Shown: positions 9,916-22,717 of the stretch, in pieces
Position numbering within the stretch: the first letter of the stretch is position 1
Layout: every line of letters begins with the position of its first letter
NCBI RefSeq assembly: GCF_040536835.1
Contig: NZ_CP159578.1
Span: 1,736,001 to 1,800,000, forward strand
From: Salinicola endophyticus
GTDB lineage: Bacteria > Pseudomonadota > Gammaproteobacteria > Pseudomonadales > Halomonadaceae
Direction: 5' to 3'
DNA: 64,000 nucleotides
Made by a program: the position numbers and the translations under genes
Notes under the pieces: model-generated
The model's input: the letters and a program-made list of their open reading frames with translations, nothing else
What the model was told of the DNA's origin: nothing
The model's database searches: none

Positions 9916-11376
9916 CTAGATGTTTTGGTTATTGAACGCTGAACCCTCGGCCGCAGTCGACGAGGTCGCTGCGTCCCCGTCGTTTGCAGAGCCCAGGGCT
10001 GTCATCAGGCGTCCGATCTTGGCCAGTGTCTCGCGGTACTCCTCCTCTTCGTCTGAGTCGGCCACCACGCCGCCGCCGCCCCACAAGTGCAGGGTGTCGC
10101 CATCCGCCACCAGGGTGCGGATGGCGATCGAGGTATCCAGATGTCCGCGGCGGTCGACATAGCCGAGGCTGCCGCAGTAGACGCTGCGCTGGCTGGATTC
10201 CAGCTCGTCGATGATCTGCATGGCCCGCCGCTTGGGGGCGCCGGTGATCGAGCCGCCGGGGAAGGCGGCTGCGAGCAGATCCAGCGCGCTGGCTTCCGGG
10301 CTCAGCTCGCCGCGGACCACGCTGACCAGATGATGGACGTTGGCGTAGCTTTCCAGGGCGCACAGTCGTGGCACGTGCACGCTGCCGAAGCGGCATACTC
10401 GTCCCAGATCGTTGCGTAGCAGGTCGACGATCATCACATTCTCGGCGCGATCCTTGGGGCTCTCCTGCAGTGCCTGGGCCAGCGCCGCATCGGCCTGAGT
10501 CGTCTCCCCGCGTGCCCGCGTCCCCTTGATCGGGCGCGTCTCCACCTGTCCGTCAGCGACCCTGACGAAGCGCTCCGGGGAGAGCGAGGCGATCGCCTTG
10601 TCATCCCAGCGTAGATAGCCGCCGTAGGGCGTGGGCGTTGCCTGGCGCAGGCGGCGGTAGGCGTGCCAGGTATCGCCGCGGAAGCGGGCGGTAAAGCGCT
10701 GGGCGAGATTGACCTGATAGCAGTCGCCAGCATGGAGATAGTCGATCACGCGGCGGAAGCGCTCGCCGTAACCGGCGCGATCGATATCACTGACGAAGGG
10801 CTGCGTCAGTACGATGTCCTCCTCCTGTGGCGGTGGCATGGCCAGCCAGCGCTCGACCTGGCGGCGACGCTCCGGGCTGGCCACCAGCCAGGTCTGCTGG
10901 ACCTGATGGTCCTGGATCAAGGCCCAGTCGTAGAGGCCCAGGCGGGCGTAAGGCAGATCGGGGCCAGGGCGCGACTCGGGTGGATTGCCCTCTGGTCGAT
11001 GGTCGCGCGCCAAGGTGTAGCTCCAGTAGCCGAGCAGCCCGCCGATGAATGGTAGCTCGTCGAGGGTGCCGGCGAGGGCTGCCGGTATCTGGGGCAGGTC
11101 ATGCTTCAGGGCATGGGCAAGCAGCTCGCGCTGTGCTGCGAACGGCGCCGAGGGAAGAGGTGGCACGCCGTTATCGCAGTGCACGCCGGCTTCGTCCACG
11201 CTCAGGGTATAGAGCGGGTCGCTGGTGAGTATGTCGAAACGTCCCCCCGGCGCGGCCGGGCGGCCACTATCGAGCAGCACGGCGCCCGGCCGCTGGCGCA
11301 GCGCGGTGAAGTGGTGGGCAGGATCGCTGGCGTAGGGGAGCTCGGTGATAGCGAGTTGAAGTCGCGCCTCTGGCAT
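9916..11376 (-). CDS. pabB: Aminodeoxychorismate synthase component I PabB
   Basis: This 486-residue chorismate-binding enzyme makes 4-amino-4-deoxychorismate (folate pathway) with a PabA glutaminase. The C-terminal chorismate domain shows PIKGTRARG (the PabB lysine), then DRAENVMIVDLLRNDLGR, AAFPGGSITGAPKRRAMQII, and the Tyr/Cys-Gly segment YCGSLGYVD. PIKGT rather than the PIAGT of TrpE supports PabB over anthranilate synthase. The N-terminal half is the regulatory/Trp-pocket domain. The ribosome site is weak. pabA is not in view. Confidence 0.9.
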   Translation of the reverse strand: MPEARLQLAITELPYASDPAHHFTALRQRPGAVLLDSGRPAAPGGRFDILTSDPLYTLSVDEAGVHCDNGVPPLPSAPFAAQRELLAHALKHDLPQIPAALAGTLDELPFIGGLLGYWSYTLARDHRPEGNPPESRPGPDLPYARLGLYDWALIQDHQVQQTWLVASPERRRQVERWLAMPPPQEEDIVLTQPFVSDIDRAGYGERFRRVIDYLHAGDCYQVNLAQRFTARFRGDTWHAYRRLRQATPTPYGGYLRWDDKAIASLSPERFVRVADGQVETRPIKGTRARGETTQADAALAQALQESPKDRAENVMIVDLLRNDLGRVCRFGSVHVPRLCALESYANVHHLVSVVRGELSPEASALDLLAAAFPGGSITGAPKRRAMQIIDELESSQRSVYCGSLGYVDRRGHLDTSIAIRTLVADGDTLHLWGGGGVVADSDEEEEYRETLAKIGRLMTALGSANDGDAATSSTAAEGSAFNNQNI

Positions 11377-11628
11377 GCCTGGGGTACTCGGTGCACGGGG
11401 ACTCGCGTGCTTCGCGAGAGCGACGCGGGCCCGGATAAAAGGATGGTTTGGCGCGAGTGTATCGGGCGCGGCGCGGATGAGCGAGACCCGAAGCGCCCGC
11501 TGCGTTGTCCCCTGGCGACCCTGGACATGGTCGTGAGAGCGCTGCCGACAGTGTCGTAGGAGGACGTGCTATGGCGGCAGCGTTGGCAGTGGCGGGGAAG
11601 CCGCGAGGAGAGGGCGATTGTGCAAATG

Positions 11629-11640
11629 ATTGTAGACAAT
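11629..11640. promoter_or_regulatory. Candidate GntR operator, upstream copy
   Basis: ATTGTAGACAAT is a palindrome of form ATTGT-NN-ACAAT, about 120 bases before the regulator start. FCD-type GntR regulators commonly bind short palindromes with TTGT/ACAA arms. It matches the second copy at 11746-11757 in all ten arm bases. Confidence 0.55.
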
Positions 11641-11745
11641 GGTTCTTGAGCGACACATCGCCTTGCGACTAAAGTGGTGTTTCTATGGGGCGTTTTTGAT
11701 TGCCCTTGCCAGAAATTCTTCCTACCATGACCCTTATTCCAGGTA

Positions 11746-11757
11746 ATTGTTAACAAT
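11746..11757. promoter_or_regulatory. Candidate GntR operator at the regulator start
   Basis: ATTGTTAACAAT is a perfect 12-base palindrome ending four bases before the ATG at 11762. It covers the place a ribosome site would be. Binding here would block the start of the regulator and the prp cluster behind it, which suggests autoregulation. Confidence 0.6.
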
Positions 11758-11761
11758 CAAG

Positions 11762-12523
11762 ATGACTGACGATCTTCCATCAACACCTCAGGGCGATACC
11801 GACCTGCCTGAAGTCAGGACGCTGGCCGAGAGGGTGTTTCATCAGCTGCAGCGGGCGATCGTGCGCGGGGAGCTTCCCCCGGGAACACGTATCACCGAGC
11901 CCGAGCTGTCGTCGCGCTATGGCATTTCACGCGGCCCCCTGCGTGAGGCGATGCGTCGCCTCGAAACCTATCGCCTGATCGAGCGCGTGCCGCATGTCGG
12001 GGCGCGGGTGGTCAAGCTGTCGATGGATGAGCTGCTGGAGCTGTTCGACGTGCGCGAAGCGCTCGAGAGCATGGCGGCGAGGCTTGCTGCCCAGCATATG
12101 ACAGCCGAAGAGATCGCGGGGTTGCGCGAGGTGCTGGCGGTCCACGAGCGGCAGGGCGACCTGGCCAGCGGTGAGGCCTACTATCAGCGTGAAGGGGACC
12201 TCGATTTTCATTACCGGATCGTGCAAGGCAGCCATAACCGTATGCTGATGACGATTCTGTGTGACGACCTCTACTACCTGGTGCGGCTCTATCGCACCCA
12301 GTTCAGCGCCAGTGGCAAGCGTCCACAGCGCGCCTTCGTCGAGCATCACCGTATCGTCGATGCGATCGAGGCGGGGGATGCCGAACTCTCCGAGCTGCTG
12401 ATGCGGCGCCATGTCAGCGCCTCCCGCGAGAACGTGGCGGCGAGCTATGCGCTGACGCTGGGCGAGGAGAAGGTGACTCCCGCTGAGGCCGGGGCAACGT
12501 CCGATGAGCAGTCCGACCGTTGA
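11762..12523 (+). CDS. GntR/FCD family regulator of the propionate cluster (PrpR-like)
   Basis: This 253-residue transcription factor has an N-terminal winged helix (about residues 20-85), with the GntR signature RGELPPGTRITEPELSSRYG and SRGPLREAMRRLE. A C-terminal FCD ligand domain follows, with helices carrying the metal-site histidines (DFHYRIV, EHHRIVDAI, RRHVSASR). ATG 11762 is preferred. A TTG at 11747 lies inside the palindrome, and the ribosome site is poor either way. It lies upstream of prpB on the same strand (gap of about 100 bases), so it likely controls prpBCD in response to a 2-methylcitrate pathway metabolite. That role is an inference from position. Confidence 0.85.
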   Translation: MTDDLPSTPQGDTDLPEVRTLAERVFHQLQRAIVRGELPPGTRITEPELSSRYGISRGPLREAMRRLETYRLIERVPHVGARVVKLSMDELLELFDVREALESMAARLAAQHMTAEEIAGLREVLAVHERQGDLASGEAYYQREGDLDFHYRIVQGSHNRMLMTILCDDLYYLVRLYRTQFSASGKRPQRAFVEHHRIVDAIEAGDAELSELLMRRHVSASRENVAASYALTLGEEKVTPAEAGATSDEQSDR

Positions 12524-12626
12524 TAGCAACCTTGGGTAGCGGTTCGGGTGTGGTGATTCGCAGTCCGGGTGCGACGAGCAGCGGGTAAACGGATCGGTAG
12601 AGAAGCCAATGACGAAGGAGAGCGAG

Positions 12627-13514
12627 ATGTCACAGTCGACGCCCGGCGCCCGTTTTCGCGCCGCCCTCGATGCCCACCGCCCGCTCGCGGTGGTGGGAAC
12701 GATCAACGCTTACAGTGCCATGATGGCCCAGGCCGTGGGACATCAGGCCATCTATCTGTCCGGTGGTGGCGTCGCCAATGCCTCGTTCGGACTGCCCGAT
12801 CTGGGCATGACGACGCTCAATGACGTCGCCGAGGACGCCCGGCGCATCACCGGCGCCAGCGACCTGCCGCTGCTGGTGGATATCGATACCGGCTGGGGTG
12901 GGGCTTTCAACATTGCCCGGACCATCAAGGAGATGGAGCGGGCCGGCGTAGCCGCGGTGCATCTCGAGGATCAGGTGGCGCAGAAGCGCTGCGGGCATCG
13001 CCCCAACAAGGAGATCGTCTCCCAGAGTGAGATGGTCGATCGTATCAAGTCGGCGGTAGATGCGCGTCAGGATGCGGCTTTCTATCTCATCGCGCGCACC
13101 GACGCCTTTCAGAAGGAGGGGCTGGCGGCTGCGATCGAGCGTGCCAATGCCTGCGTCGAGGCAGGGGCGGATGCGATCTTCGCCGAAGCGGTGCATACGC
13201 TGGATGACTACCGTGCTTTCTGTGAGGGCGTCGATGCGCCGATCCTGGCCAATATCACCGAATTCGGTGCCACCCCACTGTTCACCCAGCAGGAGCTGGG
13301 CGAGGTGGGGTGTCGCCTGGTGCTCTATCCGCTGTCGGCGTTCCGCGCCATGAATGCCGCGGCGCTCAAGGTCTATCAGGATATCCACGCCAAGGGGCAT
13401 CAGCGTGACGTGGTCGACATGATGCAGACCCGCGAGGAACTTTACGGCTTCCTCGATTACCACACTTATGAGCGCAAGCTCGATGCCCTGTTCGACAAAG
13501 GGAATGCCGAATAG
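12627..13514 (+). CDS. prpB: 2-methylisocitrate lyase PrpB
   Basis: This 295-residue enzyme of the isocitrate lyase/PEP mutase family splits 2-methylisocitrate into pyruvate and succinate. It shows [12 protein letters not shown] near residue 45, the Mg-binding [11 protein letters not shown], and the catalytic loop [10 protein letters not shown] (about residues 120-130). Start ATG 12627 has AAGGAG about 6 bases upstream and matches the family N-terminus. An in-frame ATG at 12609 has no such site. It is the first enzyme gene of the cluster. Confidence 0.94.
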   Translation: MSQSTPGARFRAALDAHRPLAVVGTINAYSAMMAQAVGHQAIYLSGGGVANASFGLPDLGMTTLNDVAEDARRITGASDLPLLVDIDTGWGGAFNIARTIKEMERAGVAAVHLEDQVAQKRCGHRPNKEIVSQSEMVDRIKSAVDARQDAAFYLIARTDAFQKEGLAAAIERANACVEAGADAIFAEAVHTLDDYRAFCEGVDAPILANITEFGATPLFTQQELGEVGCRLVLYPLSAFRAMNAAALKVYQDIHAKGHQRDVVDMMQTREELYGFLDYHTYERKLDALFDKGNAE

Positions 13515-13606
13515 CTCGATGGGCGCGCCGTGTCCGCGCGGCTATGGAGACAGCGTTCCCCAACGCACGCAAGACGAAGGCCGCGGCCGAGCGGCGGGAG
13601 ACTTTC

Positions 13607-14728
13607 ATGGCGGAAACGATCAAGAGTACTGGACTGCGCGGGCAGAGCGCCGGCAATACGGAAATCTGCACGGTGGGCAAGAGTGGTTCGGGCCTGACCT
13701 ATCGCGGCTATGACATCCAGGAGCTGGCGGAGAAGGCGCGCTTCGAGGAGGTCGCCTATCTGCTGCTCAAGGGCGAACTGCCGACACGCCAGGAACTGGA
13801 CGACTACATCTCGCGCCTGCAGCGGTCGCGTGGGCTTCCCGAGGCGCTGAAGAAGGTGCTGGAGCAGATACCTTCCGATGCCCATCCGATGGACGTGCTG
13901 CGTACCGGCACCTCGATGCTGGGCAACCTCGAGACCGAGCAGCGACTGGAAGAGCAGCAAGCGCACGCCGACCGTTTACTGGCGGTGATGCCCTCGATGC
14001 TCAACTACTGGTATCGCTATTCGCACTTCGGTGAGCGGATCGAGACTGAGACCGACGATACCTCCGTGGGCGGGCACTTCCTCCACCTGCTGCATGGCAA
14101 GCCTGCCTCCGAGCTGCACGCGCGGGTGATGAACGTCTCGCTGATTCTCTATGCCGAGCACGAGTTCAACGCTTCGACCTTCACCGCGCGGGTCTGTGCC
14201 TCTACGCTCTCCGATCTGCACAGCTGCGTCACCGGCGCGATCGGTTCGTTGCGTGGTCCGCTCCATGGGGGCGCCAACGAGGCCGCGATGGAGATGATCA
14301 GCCGCTGGTCGTCGCCCGACGAAGCCGAACGGCAGATCCTCGGCATGCTCGAGCGTAAGGACAAGATCATGGGCTTCGGCCATGCCATCTACCGTGAATC
14401 CGATCCGCGCAGCCCGATCATTCAGGCCTGGGCGCGCCAGCTCGCCGAGGATGTCGGCGATACCCACCTCTACGCGGTGTCCGAGCGGGTCGACGCGGTG
14501 ATGTGGCGGGAGAAGAAGCTCTTCCCCAACGCCGATTTCTACCACGCCAGCGCTTACCACTTCATGGGTATCCCGACCAAGCTGTTCACCCCGATCTTCG
14601 TCTGCTCGCGGCTGACCGGGTGGTGCGCGCACGTCTTCGAGCAGCGTGCCAATAACCGCATCATCCGCCCGAGTGCCGATTATGTCGGCCCCGAGAAGCG
14701 CGCCTGGGTCCCCCTCGAGCAGCGCTGA
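13607..14728 (+). CDS. prpC: 2-methylcitrate synthase PrpC
   Basis: This 373-residue citrate-synthase family enzyme condenses propionyl-CoA with oxaloacetate. Family blocks include TYRGYDIQELAE, the catalytic His segment GPLHGGANEAAMEM, the GFGHAIYRESDPR loop and the Asp segment FYHASAYHFMGIP. Start ATG 13607 follows GGGAG by 6 bases and matches the family N-terminus (TIKSTGLRGQ). The length is typical of PrpC and shorter than GltA. It sits between prpB and prpD. Confidence 0.93.
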   Translation: MAETIKSTGLRGQSAGNTEICTVGKSGSGLTYRGYDIQELAEKARFEEVAYLLLKGELPTRQELDDYISRLQRSRGLPEALKKVLEQIPSDAHPMDVLRTGTSMLGNLETEQRLEEQQAHADRLLAVMPSMLNYWYRYSHFGERIETETDDTSVGGHFLHLLHGKPASELHARVMNVSLILYAEHEFNASTFTARVCASTLSDLHSCVTGAIGSLRGPLHGGANEAAMEMISRWSSPDEAERQILGMLERKDKIMGFGHAIYRESDPRSPIIQAWARQLAEDVGDTHLYAVSERVDAVMWREKKLFPNADFYHASAYHFMGIPTKLFTPIFVCSRLTGWCAHVFEQRANNRIIRPSADYVGPEKRAWVPLEQR

Positions 14729-14803
14729 GACGCTGCCTGCCAACTGATCTTCGAGGCGGCGCGTCGACGTCGCCCCCTCTCTCCTAGACGAGGACGCCAC
14801 TGC

Positions 14804-16288
14804 ATGAGTGCCAATGTCGATCTCAACCAGCGCCCGGATTACGATCCCGAACTGCAGGCCATCGCGGACTATGTGCTCGACTATCGGGTAGAGAGCCGTG
14901 AAGCGCTGGATACCGCGCGCAATTGCCTGATGGATACCCTGGGTTGTGGCCTGCTGGCGTTGCGCTTCCCCGAATGCACCAAACATCTGGGGCCGCTGGT
15001 CGAAGGCACGATAGTGCCCAACGGTGCGCGGGTGCCCGGGACTCGGCTGACGCTCGACCCGGTCAAGGCGGCCTGGGATATTGGCTGCATCATCCGCTGG
15101 CTCGATTACAACGACACCTGGCTGGCAGCGGAGTGGGGCCATCCCTCGGACAATCTGGGGGGCATTCTGGCGGTGACGGACTCGCTCTCGCAGGTGCGCC
15201 TGGCACGAGGGGAGACGCCGCTGACCATGCGTGACGTGCTGGAAGCCATGATCATGGCGCACGAGATTCAGGGCGTGCTGGCGCTGGAGAACTCGTTCAA
15301 TCGTGTCGGGCTCGACCATGTGGTCCTGGTGAAAGTGGCCTCTACCGCAGTGGTGGCCAAGCTGATGGGTGCCGATCGCGAGCAGCTGCTGGCGGCCCTG
15401 TCGCACGCCTTCGTCGATGGCCAGAGCTTGCGTACCTATCGCCATGCGCCCAATGCCGGTTCACGCAAGAGCTGGGCGGCGGGGGATGCCACCTCGCGAG
15501 CCGTACGTCTGGCCGACATCGCGATGCGTGGTGAAATGGGCATCCCCGGTGTGCTCTCGGCGCCGCAGTGGGGCTTCTATGATGTCCTCTTCAGCAAGAC
15601 CAACAAGGATCAGGCGCTCAAGCCCGAAGCGGAGCGCCGCTTCCGGGTCAGCCAGGCGTACGGCAGCTACGTCATGGAGAACGTGCTATTCAAGATCAGC
15701 TTCCCCGCGGAGTTCCACGCCCAGACCGCCGCCGAGGCCGCGGTGACGCTGCACCCGCAAGTGCGTGATCGTCTCGACGAGATCGAGCGTATTGTCGTCA
15801 CCACCCACGAGTCGGCGATCCGTATCATCTCCAAGGAGGGTGAGCTGGCCAACCCGGCCGACCGCGATCACTGCCTGCAGTACATGATTGCGGTGCCGCT
15901 GGCGTTCGGTGACCTGATCGCCGAGCACTACGAGGACGATTTTCACCGGGCGCATCCGATCATCGACGAGCTGCGCGAGAAGATGACGATCCAGGAAGAG
16001 CCGCGCTACACCCGTGAGTACCTGGAGGCTGACAAGCGCTCCATCGCCAACGCGATCCAGGTCTTCTTCAAGGATGGTTCGCACACCGAGCAAGTGGCGG
16101 TCGAATATCCGATCGGTCATCGTCGCCGCCGCGAGGCTGGGATCCCGCTGCTCGAGAAGAAGTTCCAGCGCAACCTAGCCACGCGCTTCCCGGCCGCACG
16201 CTGCGATGCCATCTTCAGCCTGTGCAAGGATCAGACGGCGCTCGAATCGACCTCGGTTGCCGCCTTCATGGATCTCTGGGTCATCTGA
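14804..16288 (+). CDS. prpD: 2-methylcitrate dehydratase PrpD
   Basis: This 494-residue MmgE/PrpD family enzyme dehydrates 2-methylcitrate. Family features are [24 protein letters not shown] near the start (DTLGCG), the [22 protein letters not shown] block around residues 98-118, and [18 protein letters not shown] in the middle. It follows prpC after 75 bases with its own GAGGA site. The alternative pathway genes acnD and prpF are not adjacent, so this cofactor-independent route is probably used, with a housekeeping aconitase for rehydration. Confidence 0.94.
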   Translation: MSANVDLNQRPDYDPELQAIADYVLDYRVESREALDTARNCLMDTLGCGLLALRFPECTKHLGPLVEGTIVPNGARVPGTRLTLDPVKAAWDIGCIIRWLDYNDTWLAAEWGHPSDNLGGILAVTDSLSQVRLARGETPLTMRDVLEAMIMAHEIQGVLALENSFNRVGLDHVVLVKVASTAVVAKLMGADREQLLAALSHAFVDGQSLRTYRHAPNAGSRKSWAAGDATSRAVRLADIAMRGEMGIPGVLSAPQWGFYDVLFSKTNKDQALKPEAERRFRVSQAYGSYVMENVLFKISFPAEFHAQTAAEAAVTLHPQVRDRLDEIERIVVTTHESAIRIISKEGELANPADRDHCLQYMIAVPLAFGDLIAEHYEDDFHRAHPIIDELREKMTIQEEPRYTREYLEADKRSIANAIQVFFKDGSHTEQVAVEYPIGHRRRREAGIPLLEKKFQRNLATRFPAARCDAIFSLCKDQTALESTSVAAFMDLWVI

Positions 16289-16488
16289 AGCCGCGATCTG
16301 CCGGGGCGTAACGGCGCCTCGGTTTCCTCAGAGTCGATGACAGCTTGATGAAGCCGGCGACATTTTTTGGCGTCAGGGGTTGTCACGCGACGCCACGCGC
16401 CGTAAAGTACACACCGCTGACGCCGAGACAGGTTCTCGGGGTTGGTGGAAAAGCTAGCTAAGCTGTTGAAAAGATTGAAAAAAATCGA

Positions 16489-16518
16489 TTGACACTTAGC
16501 CGCGGAGGTAGCAGAATA
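16489..16518 (+). promoter_or_regulatory. rRNA promoter P1
   Basis: Perfect -35 TTGACA (16489-16494) and -10 CAGAAT or AGAATA (16512-16518), with a 17-18 base spacer. The GC-rich discriminator CGCGCCTCG follows. The run of A just upstream is a likely UP element. A GC-rich discriminator is typical of stringently controlled rRNA promoters. Confidence 0.8.
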
Positions 16519-16588
16519 CGCGCCTCGCTTTTCCAGGATCGGTTCTCAGGCGGCAACGTGAACCGGGCAAGGGTCGACAAGAAAGACG

Positions 16589-16616
16589 TTGACATCTTCG
16601 CCAAGATCCTTAAAAT
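16589..16616 (+). promoter_or_regulatory. rRNA promoter P2
   Basis: TTGACA (16589-16594), 16-base spacer, TAAAAT (16611-16616), then ACGCCTCTCC. It lies 100 bases after P1, giving the usual tandem P1-P2 arrangement of rrn operons. Confidence 0.8.
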
Positions 16617-16728
16617 ACGCCTCTCCTTACGGCGACCCAGAAAGCAAGCGCTGACAAGCACTTGAGTCACTTTCGGGTCACGGCAGAAGGCTCGACACTC
16701 TGCGTGAGACGAGACTTCAAGTAAGGAC

Positions 16729-16742
16729 GCTCTTTAACAATC
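16729..16742 (+). promoter_or_regulatory. boxA antitermination site (rRNA leader)
   Basis: GCTCTTTAACAATC matches the NusB/NusE boxA consensus. The same sequence recurs before 23S at 19007-19020. Confidence 0.85.
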
Positions 16743-16757
16743 GATCAGGTAATTGAT
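16741..16757 (+). other. 16S processing stem, 5' arm
   Basis: These 17 bases (TCGATCAGGTAATTGAT) are perfectly complementary to 18473-18489, just after the 16S gene. The two arms bracket the 16S rRNA and form the pre-16S stem cut by RNase III. Confidence 0.85.
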
Positions 16758-16899
16758 GTGGGCGCTTGTCTTGCGTGACGCCAGTCACAGCATATCAAGG
16801 CAAGCGACTCGTCTAAGATTCGTTTGACCTTGAACCAAGTTTGGTCCGCTTCGCTTCTTCTGTCTTCGGGCAGAGAAGAGGTAAGGACTATCAGACTTT

Positions 16900-18439
<1,540 letters not shown>

Positions 18440-18472
18440 AACGATTAGCGGATCGCGAGATAAGCGCTCACA

Positions 18473-18489
18473 ATCAATTACCTGATCGA
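18473..18489 (+). other. 16S processing stem, 3' arm
   Basis: Perfect complement of 16741-16757; it lies 33 bases after the 16S 3' end and before tRNA-Ile. Confidence 0.85.
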
Positions 18490-18539
18490 CCAAGAGCAAA
18501 GACTGTGGAAAGGCTCTCGAAAGCCGCCCAGTGACCAAC

Positions 18540-18616
<77 letters not shown>

Positions 18617-18705
18617 TCTCGAGCTCAGTTGGTTAGAGCGCACCCCCGGGGTGTCGAAAGAGAGGGTGAGGTCGCGGGGTTTTTCGAATCGGCCCAGACC
18701 CACCA
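18617..18705 (+). pseudogene. Rearranged partial copy of tRNA-Ile
   Basis: Directly after tRNA-Ile lies a second, damaged copy. The D-arm segment (18622-18646) and the 3' end with the T-arm remnant, acceptor strand and CCA (about 18683-18705) repeat tRNA-Ile. The 5' acceptor strand is missing. The anticodon stem-loop is replaced by unrelated bases (about 18646-18664, including GTGTCGAAAGAGA), and the 5' side of the T stem is altered. No anticodon arm can form, so it should not work as a tRNA. It could be a recombination relic, or a local assembly error, since the operon is probably multicopy. Confidence 0.75.
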
Positions 18706-18786
18706 AATTCGATTGATGCATCGTTGAAGAAACACTCGTGTAGCAGGCTACACGTCGCGCTTCTTCGCCTCGCCTGAATCGAATTT
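18705..18786 (+). repeat. Nested inverted repeat in the 16S-23S spacer
   Basis: Three sets of arms are concentric: AAATTCGATT (18705-18714) with 18777-18786, GAAGAA (18726-18731) with 18761-18766, and GTGTAGC (18738-18744) with 18747-18753. They would fold into one long hairpin between the tRNA copies and tRNA-Ala, perhaps an RNA-processing structure. Confidence 0.6.
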
Positions 18787-18826
18787 AAACAGGTTCAAGG
18801 GTCATCCCTAAATCTGTACTTGTTAT

Positions 18827-18902
18827 GGGGCCATAGCTCAGCTGGGAGAGCGCCTGCCTTGCACGCAGGAGGTCAGCGGTTCGATCCCGCTTGGCTCCAC
18901 CA
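18827..18902 (+). tRNA. tRNA-Ala (TGC anticodon)
   Basis: A complete 76-base tRNA with acceptor GGGGCCA/TGGCTCC, D-arm AGCTCAGCTGGGAGAGC, anticodon loop CTTGCAC (TGC), T-arm CAGCGGTTCGATCCCGCTTG and encoded CCA. It is the second spacer tRNA, as in most gammaproteobacterial Ile-Ala operons. Confidence 0.97.
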
Positions 18903-19006
18903 AATCTTTCCCCGTTGGCACACGCCACACAGTCACCAAGTTCTAAGCCATCCGCTTCGTCGCTAACACTGCGACCGAGTCGATCGCTTAGAGCTTCTGC
19001 TCTAAA

Positions 19007-19020
19007 CGCTCTTTAACAAT
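19007..19020 (+). promoter_or_regulatory. boxA antitermination site before 23S
   Basis: CGCTCTTTAACAAT repeats the leader boxA, as expected for the spacer of an rrn operon. Confidence 0.8.
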
Positions 19021-19021
19021 G

Positions 19022-19131
19022 TGGATCATGCTGACAGTTCTTCTCGCAAGAGAGGAACGAAAAGTGATACGTCTCAAGCGTATCCGGCAATTGTCGTTGT
19101 GATCGCGCGACCAGACTCCTTCGGGTTATAT
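19022..19131 (+). other. 23S processing stem, 5' arm
   Basis: Segments of this stretch are complementary, in order, to 22021-22101 after the 23S gene: 19022-19034 pairs with 22089-22101, and 19065-19074 pairs with 22079-22088. Further blocks (TATCCGGC with GCCGGATA, GGTTATAT with ATATAACC) continue to the 23S boundary. A small side hairpin (GTTC...GAAC, about 19037-19058) interrupts the 5' arm. This is the pre-23S stem cut by RNase III. Confidence 0.8.
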
Positions 19132-22020
<2,889 letters not shown>

Positions 22021-22101
22021 ATAACCCCAAGGGGTCTGGGTCGGGCGATCACATCGCGACAATGGCCGGATAGGCAAGAGACGTATCATCAGCATGATCC
22101 A
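22021..22101 (+). other. 23S processing stem, 3' arm
   Basis: The 3' partner of 19022-19131; blocks AGACGTATCA (22079-22088) and TCAGCATGATCCA (22089-22101) are perfect complements of the 5' arm. Confidence 0.8.
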
Positions 22102-22162
22102 GATTGGTCGATGTGAAGCCGGTGCGTGAAAGCGTGTCACAGGTTCATGTCGACGTCAGTTT

Positions 22163-22281
22163 TGCCTGACGACCATAGCGAGTGGGAACCACCTGATTCC
22201 ATGCCGAACTCAGAAGTGAAACCGCTTAGCGCCGATGGTAGTGTGGGGTCTCCCCATGTGAGAGTAGGTCATCGTCAGGCA
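22163..22281 (+). rRNA. 5S ribosomal RNA
   Basis: About 119 bases, from TGCCTGACGACC to GTCAGGCA with pairing ends. It contains the conserved GTGGGAACCACCTGATTCCAT and CCGAACTCAGAAGTGAAAC segments. It is the last rRNA of the operon; no distal tRNA follows. Confidence 0.96.
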
Positions 22282-22289
22282 CCTATACC

Positions 22290-22324
22290 GAACCCCCGGC
22301 TCATGCCGGGGGTTCATTCGTTTT
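22290..22324 (+). terminator. rrn terminator T1
   Basis: A perfect 11-bp stem, GAACCCCCGGC (22290-22300) with 22305-22315, TCAT loop, followed by ATTCGTTTT. It is immediately behind 5S. Confidence 0.88.
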
Positions 22325-22464
22325 GGGGTCTCTCCCTGGACCCGTTCGTCGGGAACGAACGGGAACCGCTTCAGCGGGCCCGAAGGGCGAGTCTCAGGAT
22401 GAGACGAGTCAAGTCGCGGAGCGCCCCCCTGAGCGTGTACGAGAGCCTGTCAGGCATCGATACC

Positions 22465-22504
22465 GAACCCCAGTCTCGAGAGAGGCTGGGGTTCACTCGT
22501 TTTG
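22465..22504 (+). terminator. rrn terminator T2
   Basis: GAACCCCAG (22465-22473) pairs with CTGGGGTTC (22486-22494), with an inner CTC/GAG pairing. ACTCGTTTT follows, the same tail pattern as T1. Confidence 0.75.
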
Positions 22505-22570
22505 GGGCTTTCCCTGACTCATTGATCGGTAACCCCAGCAACGCACACGGAAAACCGGCAGGCATCGAAC

Positions 22571-22604
22571 GAACCCTCGGCTCAGGCTGGGGTTCGTGCG
22601 TTTT
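22571..22604 (+). terminator. rrn terminator T3 (imperfect)
   Basis: GAACCC (22571-22576) pairs with GGGTTC before GTGCGTTTT. The stem is imperfect, but sequence and tail match T1 and T2, so the three look like copies of one unit. Confidence 0.6.
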
Positions 22605-22605
22605 G

Positions 22606-22631
22606 GGCCTCGATACGGCGGTATCGAGGCC
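22606..22631 (+). terminator. Extra hairpin after the rrn terminators
   Basis: A perfect 11-bp stem, GGCCTCGATAC (22606-22616) with 22621-22631, GGCG loop and no T-run. It begins right behind the T-run of T3 and may add to the block or protect rlmM from read-through. Confidence 0.45.
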
Positions 22632-22717
22632 GGACTTTCCTGGACAGCACCTGCTCCCTGACGACACGTGGTATCGTGTCGCCCACGATTGATGAGTATC
22701 CGAAAGAAGAGGCGAGT

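Larger units (their letters stand above)
11377..11761. promoter_or_regulatory. pabB / GntR-regulator divergent intergenic region
   Basis: This 385-base stretch has no convincing gene. It holds the divergent promoters of pabB and the propionate cluster. The notable contents are two identical-type palindromes ATTGT-NN-ACAAT (listed separately), the second directly abutting the regulator start. Confidence 0.6.
16289..16899 (+). promoter_or_regulatory. rRNA operon promoter and leader region
   Basis: These 611 bases contain no gene. They hold an A-rich stretch (about 16465-16488, UP-element-like), two strong sigma70-like promoters, a boxA antitermination site, and the 5' arm of the 16S processing stem; each is listed separately. 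The sequence nearest prpD (16289-16460) shows no terminator with a T-run that I could identify. Confidence 0.8.

Noticed and set aside
14729..16899. acnD/prpF-type branch of the methylcitrate pathway
   Set aside because: No aconitase-like or PrpF-like gene follows prpC or prpD; the next feature is the rRNA promoter region.
22126..22692. 188-codon plus-strand frame over 5S rRNA and the terminators
   Set aside because: It overlaps a complete 5S gene and hairpins; no ribosome site or protein features.
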